64,000 nt of DNA, taken from Bin87 sp965261195. GTDB lineage: Bacteria > Chloroflexota > Dehalococcoidia > Lucifugimonadales > UBA3495. The stretch covers positions 1,612,001 to 1,676,000 of the forward strand of contig OZ253455.1 in assembly GCA_965261195.1 (NCBI GenBank), in the 5' to 3' direction. Below, one piece after another: positions 26,102-34,686 of this stretch (positions within the stretch are counted from its first letter, which is position 1; every line of letters begins with the position of its first letter). Below the pieces are notes generated by a model. That model had not been told where the DNA came from. It was given only the letters and a program-made list of their open reading frames with translations, and made no database searches. Made by a program: the position numbers and the translations under genes.

Positions 26102-27220
26102 CTAGCCTCCGAAGCCTTTAGTTTCATGATACTCTCCGAGACTGAACCCAGATTCCTGCAAGGCTTTGCGTACGCCCTCCGGGTAGGCCTCATTCACGAC
26201 CTCTGTACCCTGATCGCCGCGTTTAATGATTTTCACCGACGCGGGATCGTCCAGAAAATCAAGCAGCAATGGAGAATGTGTAGTAACCATGAACTGCACG
26301 CGCTCTCGGGCGTCGAGTATGTGAACGGAAAATGCCTCAAGCGCGGATGGATGAATGTAATTCTCAGGCTCCTCGATTCCGATCAATGCCGTGCCCGATT
26401 GTGCGTACAATGCGGTCATCAGCGCCAACACGCGCAACGTTCCACTAGACACGCCCATTTGGTTTACAGGAAATCGCAGTCCGGGCTCGTGTTGCACGAA
26501 ATAAGGCCGGTCCTCTGACTCCCTACGTTCGATGCGCGTGGGGAGACCAACGATTGATCTAGTCGCTTCGACCACCTTATCCAGTTCCGCATCTGACAAG
26601 TTGAACAGCGTATCGCCCAAATTCCGCCCGTAAACGTCCAAGCTTTCCGCGTCTGGAAGGTTCCAGTCCCGTCGGAGCAGAAAAGGACTTGGATCGAAGA
26701 AACCCCATTTCCCAATGAACTCTGCAACTTCACGGGCTGGGAATGAGGCGTCTGCGGAGGCGGCTGCAAGAGCACAAATAGTTGGCTCTTGCAATAAGTC
26801 CACTCCTTTACCTTCTTCACCGGACCACCACCAACCTTTACCTTTATCCGATACGAGCAGTTGTACTGGCGGATTTCCCGGTGTGATTTCCCTGATGTTC
26901 TCAATGACATTGAAATCTTGGCCATCCCTGCTGAGCCGGACGACCCACTCGAACCGCTTTGTGGCTTCCACAACCACCGTGAATTCAACTTGGCTGGCAT
27001 CCTGGCCTTTCCACGCCATATTGAGAATACCGCCCCGGGAATAGGAAGGTGCGCGGAAGGAACGCGCGCGAACCGCTTCGCTCAAAAAGCGAAGCGCATC
27101 CAGTATTGCGCTTTTCCCGGAGGCGTTGGCGCCGATGAACAGCGTCAGGTCTCCCACCTCAATGTTAATGTCTCGAATGCTGCGGTAGTTCTTTATGGCA
27201 ATGCTCGAAAGCTTCATCAA
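26102..27220 (-). CDS. AAA/ABC-type ATPase of the RecF/OLD-like (AAA_21) group
   Basis: 372 aa. IKNYRSIRDINIEVGDLTLFIGANASGKSAILDALRFL contains Walker A; VSSGTLRVLALMTAL is the signature motif; TALIGIEEPENYIHPSAL is Walker B; FMVTTHSPLLLDFL is the His switch. The full ATP site is present, without the long SMC coiled coil. It is the first gene of a two-gene operon with the Toprim-like gene, an arrangement recurring in genome defence loci. Confidence 0.88.
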   Translation of the reverse strand: MMKLSSIAIKNYRSIRDINIEVGDLTLFIGANASGKSAILDALRFLSEAVRARSFRAPSYSRGGILNMAWKGQDASQVEFTVVVEATKRFEWVVRLSRDGQDFNVIENIREITPGNPPVQLLVSDKGKGWWWSGEEGKGVDLLQEPTICALAAASADASFPAREVAEFIGKWGFFDPSPFLLRRDWNLPDAESLDVYGRNLGDTLFNLSDAELDKVVEATRSIVGLPTRIERRESEDRPYFVQHEPGLRFPVNQMGVSSGTLRVLALMTALYAQSGTALIGIEEPENYIHPSALEAFSVHILDARERVQFMVTTHSPLLLDFLDDPASVKIIKRGDQGTEVVNEAYPEGVRKALQESGFSLGEYHETKGFGG

Positions 27221-27260
27221 CCTATATCCTCAGAAGATACGCGAAGTCTACTTCTTTCCG

Positions 27261-28388
27261 TCACTCCTTCAGCGCCGGTATTACCTCTTTGCCGAACAGC
27301 TCGATGGAGCGCATGGTGTCCTGGTGCGACAGGCGGCCGCCTTGGGCTTCCAGCAGCAGCGAACCAACGCCCAACTCGTCCCGGATGTGCTTCAGCTTCT
27401 TGATGACGGTTGCGGGGCTGCCTACTACCAAATGGTAGCGTTCCTGCAATTCCTCGTAGGATAGCTCGTGCAGGGGCGTCGGACGCCGGGCTGCTACGGC
27501 TGCGGCGCCAGCGCGGGATGTGTACCCCGGCGGCGACCAGTATTCACGCGGACCGCGCAGCGGGTAGTTCATGCGCCACAGGAACGCTTTGCCCGATTCC
27601 TGCGCCTTTTCGTCGGTGTCGTTCACATGGCAGCAAATCATAAAGGCAAACTTTTCGGGCCCCGGTTCCCAGCCGGCGGCGGCGGCATACTCCCGGTAGC
27701 GGGCAAACAGGTTTTTGGCCACCTCCAGCGGAGTCAGGAAAGCAGCGTAGGTATAACGGCGCCGCGCCGTCCATTCCACCGTCTCCGGACTGCCCGTGCC
27801 GGGAACCCACACCGGCGGATGCGGCTTCTGAATCGGCAGCATCCACGGGTTCACCGCCCGGTAGTGGTAGTGCGTTCCCTCCCAGCGGAACGGCCCCGGC
27901 GTCGTCCACGTCTTCACCACCAGGTCGTGGCACTCCTCGAACCGCTCCCGATTGTGAATCGGGTTGGTGTTGTTGGCCCACGATTCGATGCCGATACCCC
28001 GCACGAAACCGGAGATGATGCGCCCACCGGAGATTACGTCCAGCATGGCAATCTCTTCCGCCAGCCGCACCGGATTGTCGGACGTGGGCAGCATATTGCC
28101 CAGCAGCAGAATCTTGGCCCGGTTGGTGATGCGCGCCAGAATGCCGCCGGTAATGTTCACCTCAACGTCCATGCACGACGGCGTGTTGTGGTGCTCGTTA
28201 ATCATCAACCCGTCGAACCCCACCTCTTCGGCATACTGGTATTCATCCAGGTAGCGATTCATCAAACCGCTGGCCGTTTGAGGGTCGAAGTAGGTGTTGG
28301 GGAACGTGAGCCGCATCGACGGAAACTTCTCCGCCTCCGACTCCGGAAACTCGGCATAAGGAAATTCGGTGAAGTAGAAAACGTCCAT
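27261..28388 (-). CDS. LLM-class flavin-dependent monooxygenase, paralog 1
   Basis: 375 aa from the ATG at 28388, with GAGGTAAAG upstream; a longer frame to 28442 overlaps the adjacent Uma2 gene. Bacterial luciferase-like TIM barrel: VGFDGLMINEHHNTPSCM, LLLGNMLPTSDNPVRLAEEIAMLDVISGGRIISGFVRG, and PPVWVPGTGSPETVEW. It is closely related to the paralog at 31721-32950. Such enzymes use reduced FMN or F420 to oxidise organic substrates; the substrate is unknown. Multiple copies are a known trait of SAR202-type Chloroflexota. Confidence 0.9.
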   Translation of the reverse strand: MDVFYFTEFPYAEFPESEAEKFPSMRLTFPNTYFDPQTASGLMNRYLDEYQYAEEVGFDGLMINEHHNTPSCMDVEVNITGGILARITNRAKILLLGNMLPTSDNPVRLAEEIAMLDVISGGRIISGFVRGIGIESWANNTNPIHNRERFEECHDLVVKTWTTPGPFRWEGTHYHYRAVNPWMLPIQKPHPPVWVPGTGSPETVEWTARRRYTYAAFLTPLEVAKNLFARYREYAAAAGWEPGPEKFAFMICCHVNDTDEKAQESGKAFLWRMNYPLRGPREYWSPPGYTSRAGAAAVAARRPTPLHELSYEELQERYHLVVGSPATVIKKLKHIRDELGVGSLLLEAQGGRLSHQDTMRSIELFGKEVIPALKE

Positions 28389-28407
28389 GGCTTTACCTCG
28401 ATTATAA

Positions 28408-28995
28408 TCAGATGTCGCTTGGTGTTTCGCGACTCCAGCCAAGTATGTCGCGTACCAGACACTGGAACCCCGGAATTACCGTGCCTCCGTCCAACGTATC
28501 ATCCTCGGTGTAGATAAGCGCCGGGCCATCCTGTGGGTGAGCGGCGATGACGCGAGGCATTGGATGAACCGTCCAGACCAGAGGGACGCCATAGCCGTGC
28601 CACATAGCCACCCGCTCAGCCACTTCCAGCGGCGGGTCATTAGGAGACACTATCTCAACTACCAAATCGGGGATGATTTCGTAGTAGCCATGAACCTCTA
28701 CATCCAGAGGCAGGGTTTCAGCGGAAATGTAAGCAATGTCGGGTTCCCGAACCGTGTCAGGTTCCCGCTCCAAGCGTATGCCGGCGTCAGAGCCGGCAAC
28801 ACGTCCCAGCTGTCGCGGGAGTACGTGATTTACCAAGACCGCTCCCAGCATCATTGCAATTTCGCCGTGCTTTCCGCCTGCTGACATAGTTTCTCTCAAC
28901 ACCCCTCGCACCAATTCGCCCTTGACGCCTTTGCTGTGCAGGCGGAGCAAATCGTCAGCGGTCAACAGACGTTGGCCAATCTCTACAGTTGTCAC
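28408..28995 (-). CDS. Uma2 family putative nuclease, array B copy 1
   Basis: 195 aa. N-terminus MTTVEIGQRLLTADDLLRLHSKGVKGELVRG, VREPDIAYISAE, PDLVVEIVSPNDPPLEVAERVAMWHGYGVPLVWTV, and LDGGTVIPGF. The usual Lys position is VAERV here, as in all array B members, so the catalytic Lys may be displaced. The N-terminal 35 residues are the same as in copies 2 and 3. It is the last of four tandem minus-strand genes. Confidence 0.88.
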   Translation of the reverse strand: MTTVEIGQRLLTADDLLRLHSKGVKGELVRGVLRETMSAGGKHGEIAMMLGAVLVNHVLPRQLGRVAGSDAGIRLEREPDTVREPDIAYISAETLPLDVEVHGYYEIIPDLVVEIVSPNDPPLEVAERVAMWHGYGVPLVWTVHPMPRVIAAHPQDGPALIYTEDDTLDGGTVIPGFQCLVRDILGWSRETPSDI

Positions 28996-29008
28996 AATCG
29001 CACCCCCG

Positions 29009-29572
29009 TTACCAGTCCAGTATATCCCGCACTGTGCAGCGGAATTCCGGCAGTACGCTCCCGCCGTCCAGGGTATCGTCTTCAGTATAGATAACCGTTG
29101 GCCCTTCCAGCACGTGGGCCGCGACTATGCGCTCTACCGGATAAACCGCCCAGACCAGTGGCACGCCATAGCCCTGCCACATCGCCACCCGCTCCGCAAC
29201 TTCCGCCGGACGGTCGCCAGGCGACACTATCTCAATCACCAGGTCGGGGACAACTTCGTAATAACCCCGAACCTTCACTTCGAGCGGCAGCGTCTCAGCG
29301 GAAAAGTAGGCGACATCCGGCTCCCGCACCGTATCCGGATCGCGCTCCAACAGGATGCCGGCATCGGAACCAGCTATCCTACCCAGCCGATCAGGACGGA
29401 CGTGTGCAACTAGCGCCGCTCCCAGCGCCATGGCTACTTCACCGTGTTCACCGCCTGCTGACATAGTTTCTCTCAACACCCCTCGCACCAATTCGCCCTT
29501 GACGCCTTTGCTGTGCAGGCGGAGCAAATCGTCAGCGGTCAACAGACGTTGGCCAATCTCTACAGTTGTCAC
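29009..29572 (-). CDS. Uma2 family putative nuclease, array B copy 2
   Basis: 187 aa. It shares its first 35 residues with copies 1 and 3, and its last 55 (from GVPLVWAVYPVERIVA on) with copies 3 and 4 at the DNA level, while residues 45-75 (AMALGAALVAHVRPDRLGRIAGSD) differ. The gap to copy 1 is 13 nt; the unit to copy 3 is 577 bp. GAGGGTGCGATTGTGACAACT-type leader is shared by the copies. Role unknown. Confidence 0.88.
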   Translation of the reverse strand: MTTVEIGQRLLTADDLLRLHSKGVKGELVRGVLRETMSAGGEHGEVAMALGAALVAHVRPDRLGRIAGSDAGILLERDPDTVREPDVAYFSAETLPLEVKVRGYYEVVPDLVIEIVSPGDRPAEVAERVAMWQGYGVPLVWAVYPVERIVAAHVLEGPTVIYTEDDTLDGGSVLPEFRCTVRDILDW

Positions 29573-29585
29573 AATCGCACCCTCG

Positions 29586-30149
29586 TTACCAGTCCAGTAT
29601 ATCCCGCACTGTGCAGCGGAATTCCGGCAGTACGCTCCCGCCGTCCAGGGTATCGTCTTCAGTATAGATAACCGTTGGCCCTTCCAGCACGTGGACCGCG
29701 ACTATGCGCTCTACCGGATAAACCGCCCAGACCAGTGGCACGCCATAGCCCTGCCACATCGCCACCCGCTCCGCAACTTCCGCTGGTCGATCGTTGGGCG
29801 ATACTATCTCAACCACCAGGTCAGGAATGACTTCATAGTAGGCGTGAACCTCTACGTCAAGCGGCAGGGTATCGGCGGAAAAGTAAGCAACATCCGGCTC
29901 GCGCACCGTATCCGGGTCTCGCTCCAGACGGACGCCAGCATCGGAGCCTGCCACCCGCCCCAGCCGTCGGGGCCGGATGAACGCTCGGAGTTCACCGCCC
30001 AGAGCCATCGCCACTTCGCCATGTTTTCCCCCTACCGACATGGTTTCTCTCAATACCCCACGCACCAATTCGCCCTTGACGCCTTTGCTGTGCAGCCGGA
30101 GCAAATCGTCAGCGGTCAACAGACGTTGGCCAATCTCTACAGTTGTCAC
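29586..30149 (-). CDS. Uma2 family putative nuclease, array B copy 3
   Basis: 187 aa. N- and C-terminal parts match copy 2 almost exactly. The central segment AMALGGELRAFIRPRRLGRVAGSDAGVRLER is distinct, and PDLVVEIVSPNDRP resembles copy 1 more than copy 2. This mixture of affinities along the gene suggests recombination among the tandem copies. It is 13 nt from copy 2 on the same strand. Confidence 0.88.
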   Translation of the reverse strand: MTTVEIGQRLLTADDLLRLHSKGVKGELVRGVLRETMSVGGKHGEVAMALGGELRAFIRPRRLGRVAGSDAGVRLERDPDTVREPDVAYFSADTLPLDVEVHAYYEVIPDLVVEIVSPNDRPAEVAERVAMWQGYGVPLVWAVYPVERIVAVHVLEGPTVIYTEDDTLDGGSVLPEFRCTVRDILDW

Positions 30150-30162
30150 AATCGCACCCCCG

Positions 30163-30729
30163 TTACCAGTCCAGTATATCCCGCACTGTGCAGCGGAATT
30201 CCGGCAGTACGCTCCCGCCGTCCAGGGTATCGTCTTCAGTATAGATAACCGTTGGCCCTTCCAGCACGTGGGCCGCGACTATGCGCTCTACCGGATAAAC
30301 CGCCCAGACCAGTGGCACGCCATAGCCCTGCCACATCGCCACCCGCTCGGCGACTTCCGCCGGACGGTCGCCAGGCGACAATATCTCAATCACCAGGTCG
30401 GGGACAACTTCGTAATAACCCCGAACCTTCACGTCCAGCGGCAGCGTCTCGGCGGAAAAGTAGGCGACATCCGGCTCCCGGACCGTATACGGATCGCGCT
30501 CCAACAGGACGCCGGCATCAGAGGTTGACACCCGGCCCAGACGGAGCGGACGGACATGGTTCACTAAAGCAGTCGACAAGGCCGCCGCTATTTCGCTATG
30601 CTCTCCACCTGCCGCCATTGTTTCTTTCAACACCCCTCGCACCAATTCGCCTTTAACGACCCTCCGGTTGGACAAGCGCAGCAAGTCATCTGCGGTCAGC
30701 AGCTTTGGGGTAGTTTCCGCCGTTGTCAT
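30163..30729 (-). CDS. Uma2 family putative nuclease, array B copy 4 (promoter-proximal)
   Basis: 188 aa from the ATG at 30729 with GGAGTG upstream; a longer frame to 30930 would overlap the hydrolase gene. The N-terminus MTTAETTPKLLTADDLLRLSNRRVVKGELVRGVLKETM is the most diverged in the array, while the last 55 residues are the same as in copies 2 and 3. PDLVIEILSPGDRP is present. It starts 58 nt after the alpha/beta hydrolase stop. Confidence 0.88.
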   Translation of the reverse strand: MTTAETTPKLLTADDLLRLSNRRVVKGELVRGVLKETMAAGGEHSEIAAALSTALVNHVRPLRLGRVSTSDAGVLLERDPYTVREPDVAYFSAETLPLDVKVRGYYEVVPDLVIEILSPGDRPAEVAERVAMWQGYGVPLVWAVYPVERIVAAHVLEGPTVIYTEDDTLDGGSVLPEFRCTVRDILDW

Positions 30730-30787
30730 GGTTACACTCCGGTATTCCAGATTGCCATGATGAGCTTGCAATGACAGCGACTGTTGC

Positions 30788-31567
30788 CTACAAAAAGGCC
30801 AGCGCGGTTTGCACGAATTCGTCGGGTTTCTCAATCTGCGGCGAGTGGCCACAGTTTGATATGACCGTAACCTGCGAGCCGGCCAGGGCCTGCTGATACA
30901 GATCCGCGCACTCCACCGGCACCAGGGCATCCTGCTCGCCCCACACGATGTGCGTCGGGACGCTGGCCCGCGCCAGCTTGGCCGGCAGCCGGGGGTTGTA
31001 CATATACGGCTTCCAGGTCAAGCGGATCGCCATTTCCCGGTCGCCTTCCGCCTGATTGGCCTGCTCCGGCGTCGGATCGGTACCAAACAGCTCGTCCCAC
31101 TCCGGCACCTGCGCGGGGTCGTGGTACACCAGGTCGCGCACCTGCGCCGGGCTGATGATGAAGATGTCGGCAATCTCGCCTTCCTGCGGCTTGATGCCGG
31201 CGGCGCCGACCAGCATAACCTTGCTGAAGGCGTGTCCCGTCATCGACAGCAGCTCGGCGGCCAGCCAGCCACCCATGGAAAAGCCAATGGCCCGCACGTT
31301 TTCCAGTCCTTCCTGCTCCTGGAACCAGGTGTAGAAACAGGCCAAGTCCTGCATCGACTCTACCCATTCGGGGCGGTCGCTCTTGCCGTAGCCGGGGTGC
31401 GACGGCAGGTAGACGGTGAACTTCTCCGCCAGCGCCTGGGCGTAGCGGCGCGGCCCGGAGTTGCCCCCGGCGCCGTGCAGCACCAGCAGCGGGTCGCCGC
31501 TGCCGCCTTTGAACACCTGTAGGTTGCCACCGGCTACCGAGATCGTTTCCTCAGTGAAATTTGCCAT
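30788..31567 (-). CDS. Alpha/beta hydrolase
   Basis: 259 aa. Oxyanion region VLHGAGGNSGPRRYA, nucleophile elbow GFSMGG (Ser about residue 97), the acid in WGEQDALVP and the catalytic His in NCGHSPQIEKPDEF. This is the layout of ring-cleavage-product hydrolases and haloalkane-type esterases. It lies between LLM monooxygenase genes on the same strand, so it might act on products of an oxidation, but the substrate is not known. Confidence 0.92.
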   Translation of the reverse strand: MANFTEETISVAGGNLQVFKGGSGDPLLVLHGAGGNSGPRRYAQALAEKFTVYLPSHPGYGKSDRPEWVESMQDLACFYTWFQEQEGLENVRAIGFSMGGWLAAELLSMTGHAFSKVMLVGAAGIKPQEGEIADIFIISPAQVRDLVYHDPAQVPEWDELFGTDPTPEQANQAEGDREMAIRLTWKPYMYNPRLPAKLARASVPTHIVWGEQDALVPVECADLYQQALAGSQVTVISNCGHSPQIEKPDEFVQTALAFL

Positions 31568-31720
31568 TCTGGTATTGCTCCTTGAATCTTAAAATCCGGG
31601 GTCTGAAATCAAACATGGATGAGCAGGATATTCAGGATACGGATTGCCCAATCCTGTCTATCCCGTCCATCAATGTCAATTTCTGAAAGCCCCGGTCAAA
31701 TTACCGAATTGCCGGGCAGG

Positions 31721-32950
31721 CTAGCTACCCGCTTGCTGCTGGGCCATTTTCTGGAAGGGGTCGGTCAGCTCCAGCTCTTCGCCGATTTCCTTCAGGGCCG
31801 GCAGCACTTCCTGACCCATCAGTTCCAGGCAGCGCATAGTGTCCTCGTGGCTGATGGAACCGTCGTTGGTCCACACCGCCAGGATGCCGGGGCGCATATA
31901 GCTCAGCACTTCTCGCAGCTGCTCGATTACGGTGTCGGGACTGCCTACAATCCACCGCTTCGAGCCCAGAATCTCGTCGTAGTGGGCCGAATCCAGACCA
32001 CCCACGCGGAACGGGTCGCTGCGGATTTGCTCCCGCAGGCGCAGGAAGCGCGGGTCGTCGCTGCGGCTGCCGTAGCCCACCGGCGACGCGTAATCGCGCG
32101 GCAGTGGGACTCGACCCACGCCGATGTTACCCACCATGTAGCCCTTGCCCACCTCGTAGGCCTTCTCGTCGGTGTCCTGCACGTGGATACGCACCAGGTA
32201 ACCGAAGTTCTCCGGACCCGGCTCGTAGCCGTGCTCGCGGGCGGTTTCGGTGTAGATGGACTTCATGTCCTGCGTGCCCTGCGGGTCGGTTTCGAGGAAG
32301 ATGTACGGGTAGTTGTGCTCGGCGCACCACACCAGCGTCTCCGGGCTGCCCGTGCCCGGGATCCAGATGGGCGGGTGGGGCTTCTGCAAGGGAACCTGGA
32401 ACGGGTTGACCACGCGGAACTGATAGTGTTTGCCCTCCCAGCGGAAGGGTCCGGGCGTCGTCCAGGTCTTCAGCACCAAGTCGTGCGCTTCCTCGAACCG
32501 CTCGCGGTTATACAGCGGGTTGGTGTTGGTGGCCAGACTCTCCACACCGGTGCCGCGCACGAAACCGGATACCAACCGACCGCCGGAGATCATGTCGATT
32601 TCGGCCAGTTCCTCGGCCAGACGGAGGGGGTTGTCGAAGATTGGCAGCGGATTGCCCAGCAGCACAATCTTGGTCTTTTTAGTGTTACGGGCCAGGATGG
32701 CGGCTTCCAGATTCATCGTCGCGCCCAAACAGGTGGGCGTGTTGTGATGCTCGTTGAGCATCAGGCCGTCGAAGCCCACTTCCTCCGAGTATTCATACTC
32801 GTCCAAATACATATTGTAGAGGTAATGCCCCTCCTGCGGGTCAAAGTTGGAGTTGGAAAACGTCAGCCGCACCGCCTCGTTGGGCGAATTGCGGACATCC
32901 TCCTCGGTGTAATTCACATAAGCTCGCTCGGTAAACCGCATCAAAAACAT
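31721..32950 (-). CDS. LLM-class flavin-dependent monooxygenase, paralog 2
   Basis: 409 aa from the ATG at 32950 with AAGGAGG upstream; the longer frame to 33034 is less likely. EVGFDGLMLNEHHNTPTC, VLLGNPLPIFDNPLRLAEELAEIDMISGGRLVSGFVRGTG and PPIWIPGTGSPETLVW closely follow paralog 1, and the C-terminus has WIVGSPDTVIEQLREVL. It is soluble and takes its flavin from a reductase not seen here. It is flanked by the alpha/beta hydrolase and a DnaJ-like gene. Confidence 0.9.
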   Translation of the reverse strand: MFLMRFTERAYVNYTEEDVRNSPNEAVRLTFSNSNFDPQEGHYLYNMYLDEYEYSEEVGFDGLMLNEHHNTPTCLGATMNLEAAILARNTKKTKIVLLGNPLPIFDNPLRLAEELAEIDMISGGRLVSGFVRGTGVESLATNTNPLYNRERFEEAHDLVLKTWTTPGPFRWEGKHYQFRVVNPFQVPLQKPHPPIWIPGTGSPETLVWCAEHNYPYIFLETDPQGTQDMKSIYTETAREHGYEPGPENFGYLVRIHVQDTDEKAYEVGKGYMVGNIGVGRVPLPRDYASPVGYGSRSDDPRFLRLREQIRSDPFRVGGLDSAHYDEILGSKRWIVGSPDTVIEQLREVLSYMRPGILAVWTNDGSISHEDTMRCLELMGQEVLPALKEIGEELELTDPFQKMAQQQAGS

Positions 32951-33117
32951 AAGATGGCCTCCTTCAGGCGCTGGGTGGCGATGGGGGCATAACCGCAAAA
33001 AGTGGCAAAGCCGACGCTTCGCCACATAATACACCTAAACGGCAGGGAGGTTCAGGACACATTCCCCAGCGGACCGAACGAGCGTTATCTCGAATTAACC
33101 AAAGCTGAACTAAAAAG

Positions 33118-34578
33118 CTAATTCGCTAATGCTCGCATCCATGCCAAGAATAACCCAACACTGACACCGACCACTGCCGTCGCAATCAGTATGATTACGA
33201 TATTGACGATGATGAAGTAAACCAACCAACCGATGAGGGTCAAGCCGCCTAAAATGCCCAGTGCTATCAGCGTAGTGCGTATCCAGTACCAGTTCCGACC
33301 TACGGCGGCCCGGAGCGTGCGGTAAGCGGTTATCGTTTTCTGTACCGCGACGTTAGCGATACCAATGGCCTTAAACGTGTTAACCATTGATTTGCGAAAA
33401 AAGTTGACTAGTCGCCCCCAGCGCGATGCAGGCGCTGGCAAGGGCGGTTCCCACCGAGTAGTAGAGAAGGTCACATAAAGATCTCCCCGTTTCTGGGGAT
33501 TCCGATAGTTGGGCAATCCTTGTCCAGCCAGTCGGACCTGTTGGCCGTTCGCATATTCGGGCCGCAACCGGACGCTCAAGGCTCTATAATCCGTGATCTG
33601 CAAGCGATGACCTAACTGCAATAACATGGAAGCGTAGTTAACCCTAACGGTTGTGTGCAGGTCATCTCGGACGCGGGTAAACACCGGGTGCGGAATCACA
33701 TTAACTAACAGGTTGGCCTCTTTGCCGTATTTGTTCCAAACGTAGATACGAGTCCCGGTCGCAACCCCCGGTGGGATTTTGACCTCACCGAAATCTTGGA
33801 ACCTAGGGAGGCACCCTCGATCCACTTCCGCAAGAGTTACATCCACTGGACGGTCCGGTATGGGCAAAATCTTGAAAGTAACATGGAGGTTGCCCCTGCG
33901 CCGAGGATTGTGGCGAAAAGGCAAACCATGTCCACGCAAGCGGATACTTTCTTCTTGTAGTACTTCAGGCTTCAGGTCGAAATCAACCCAACTGCCTAGT
34001 GTAGGCACTCCGACTATCTCACGGTTTAGAGCATCGGCTTTTCTAACGGAAAGTTCGGTATAGAGGTCAGCACCGCGACGGGTAAACCGATCGTGCGGTT
34101 CCACTCTAATGACCAGATCTAGATCGTCGTCGCCCAATGGGTTGATTCGGATATGCTCGCCGTCCTCCACCCCCGGAGGTATATCGATCGCGATCGGACC
34201 AGCATCATTTTGCCATTGGTCTCGATAGCCATTTTCTACCCGTTCCAGCGAAATATGTATCTCTATCGCAAGAACATCGCGCCGATTATTTCGACGATAA
34301 TTCTCATCGTGGCGATCATCGCTCTGCCCAGGATCGTGATTAGATCGGTGGCGTCTGGAGGACGGCCCAATGCCGTTTTCCAGATCATACGCAGCCCGCT
34401 TCTCTGGGTCTTTTAGCACATCGTAGGCCGCGTTGAGTTGCTGGGTCCACTTCTCCGCGTAGGTATTGTCCCGGTTGTGGTCAGGATGGGTAATCAGTAC
34501 CCTGGAGTTATAGGCGCGGCGGATTTCACCTGGGCTGGCATTCGGCTCGACACCCAATACCTCGTAAAGGTCTGCCAT
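33118..34578 (-). CDS. DnaJ-like protein with two substrate-binding modules and membrane anchor
   Basis: 486 aa. The J domain (residues 3-66) has the HPD motif in THPDHNRDN, so it should stimulate a DnaK. There is no Cys-rich zinc finger. Two DnaJ C-terminal modules follow in tandem: the first (about 102-250) with IPPGVEDGEHIRI and LRGHGLPFRHNPRRRGNLHVTF, the second (about 255-385) with IPPGVATGTRIYVWNKYG and LAGQGLPNYRNPQKRGDLYVTF. The C-terminus holds one or two hydrophobic helices (about 425-480). This duplicated, membrane-anchored layout is unusual. Confidence 0.85.
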   Translation of the reverse strand: MADLYEVLGVEPNASPGEIRRAYNSRVLITHPDHNRDNTYAEKWTQQLNAAYDVLKDPEKRAAYDLENGIGPSSRRHRSNHDPGQSDDRHDENYRRNNRRDVLAIEIHISLERVENGYRDQWQNDAGPIAIDIPPGVEDGEHIRINPLGDDDLDLVIRVEPHDRFTRRGADLYTELSVRKADALNREIVGVPTLGSWVDFDLKPEVLQEESIRLRGHGLPFRHNPRRRGNLHVTFKILPIPDRPVDVTLAEVDRGCLPRFQDFGEVKIPPGVATGTRIYVWNKYGKEANLLVNVIPHPVFTRVRDDLHTTVRVNYASMLLQLGHRLQITDYRALSVRLRPEYANGQQVRLAGQGLPNYRNPQKRGDLYVTFSTTRWEPPLPAPASRWGRLVNFFRKSMVNTFKAIGIANVAVQKTITAYRTLRAAVGRNWYWIRTTLIALGILGGLTLIGWLVYFIIVNIVIILIATAVVGVSVGLFLAWMRALAN

Positions 34579-34686
34579 AGCTTGTTATTCACCCCGGAAG
34601 CGATGACGGATGGGTTAAGTTACCCAAGGTACCAACGCCTGGTGGCGGTGGTGATTGGCACGGAAACATAGGGGAGGTACTCCCGC

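Noticed and set aside
30730..30930. Extended N-terminus of the Uma2 protein of array B copy 4
   Set aside because: It overlaps the end of the alpha/beta hydrolase gene and is not homologous to other Uma2 proteins.
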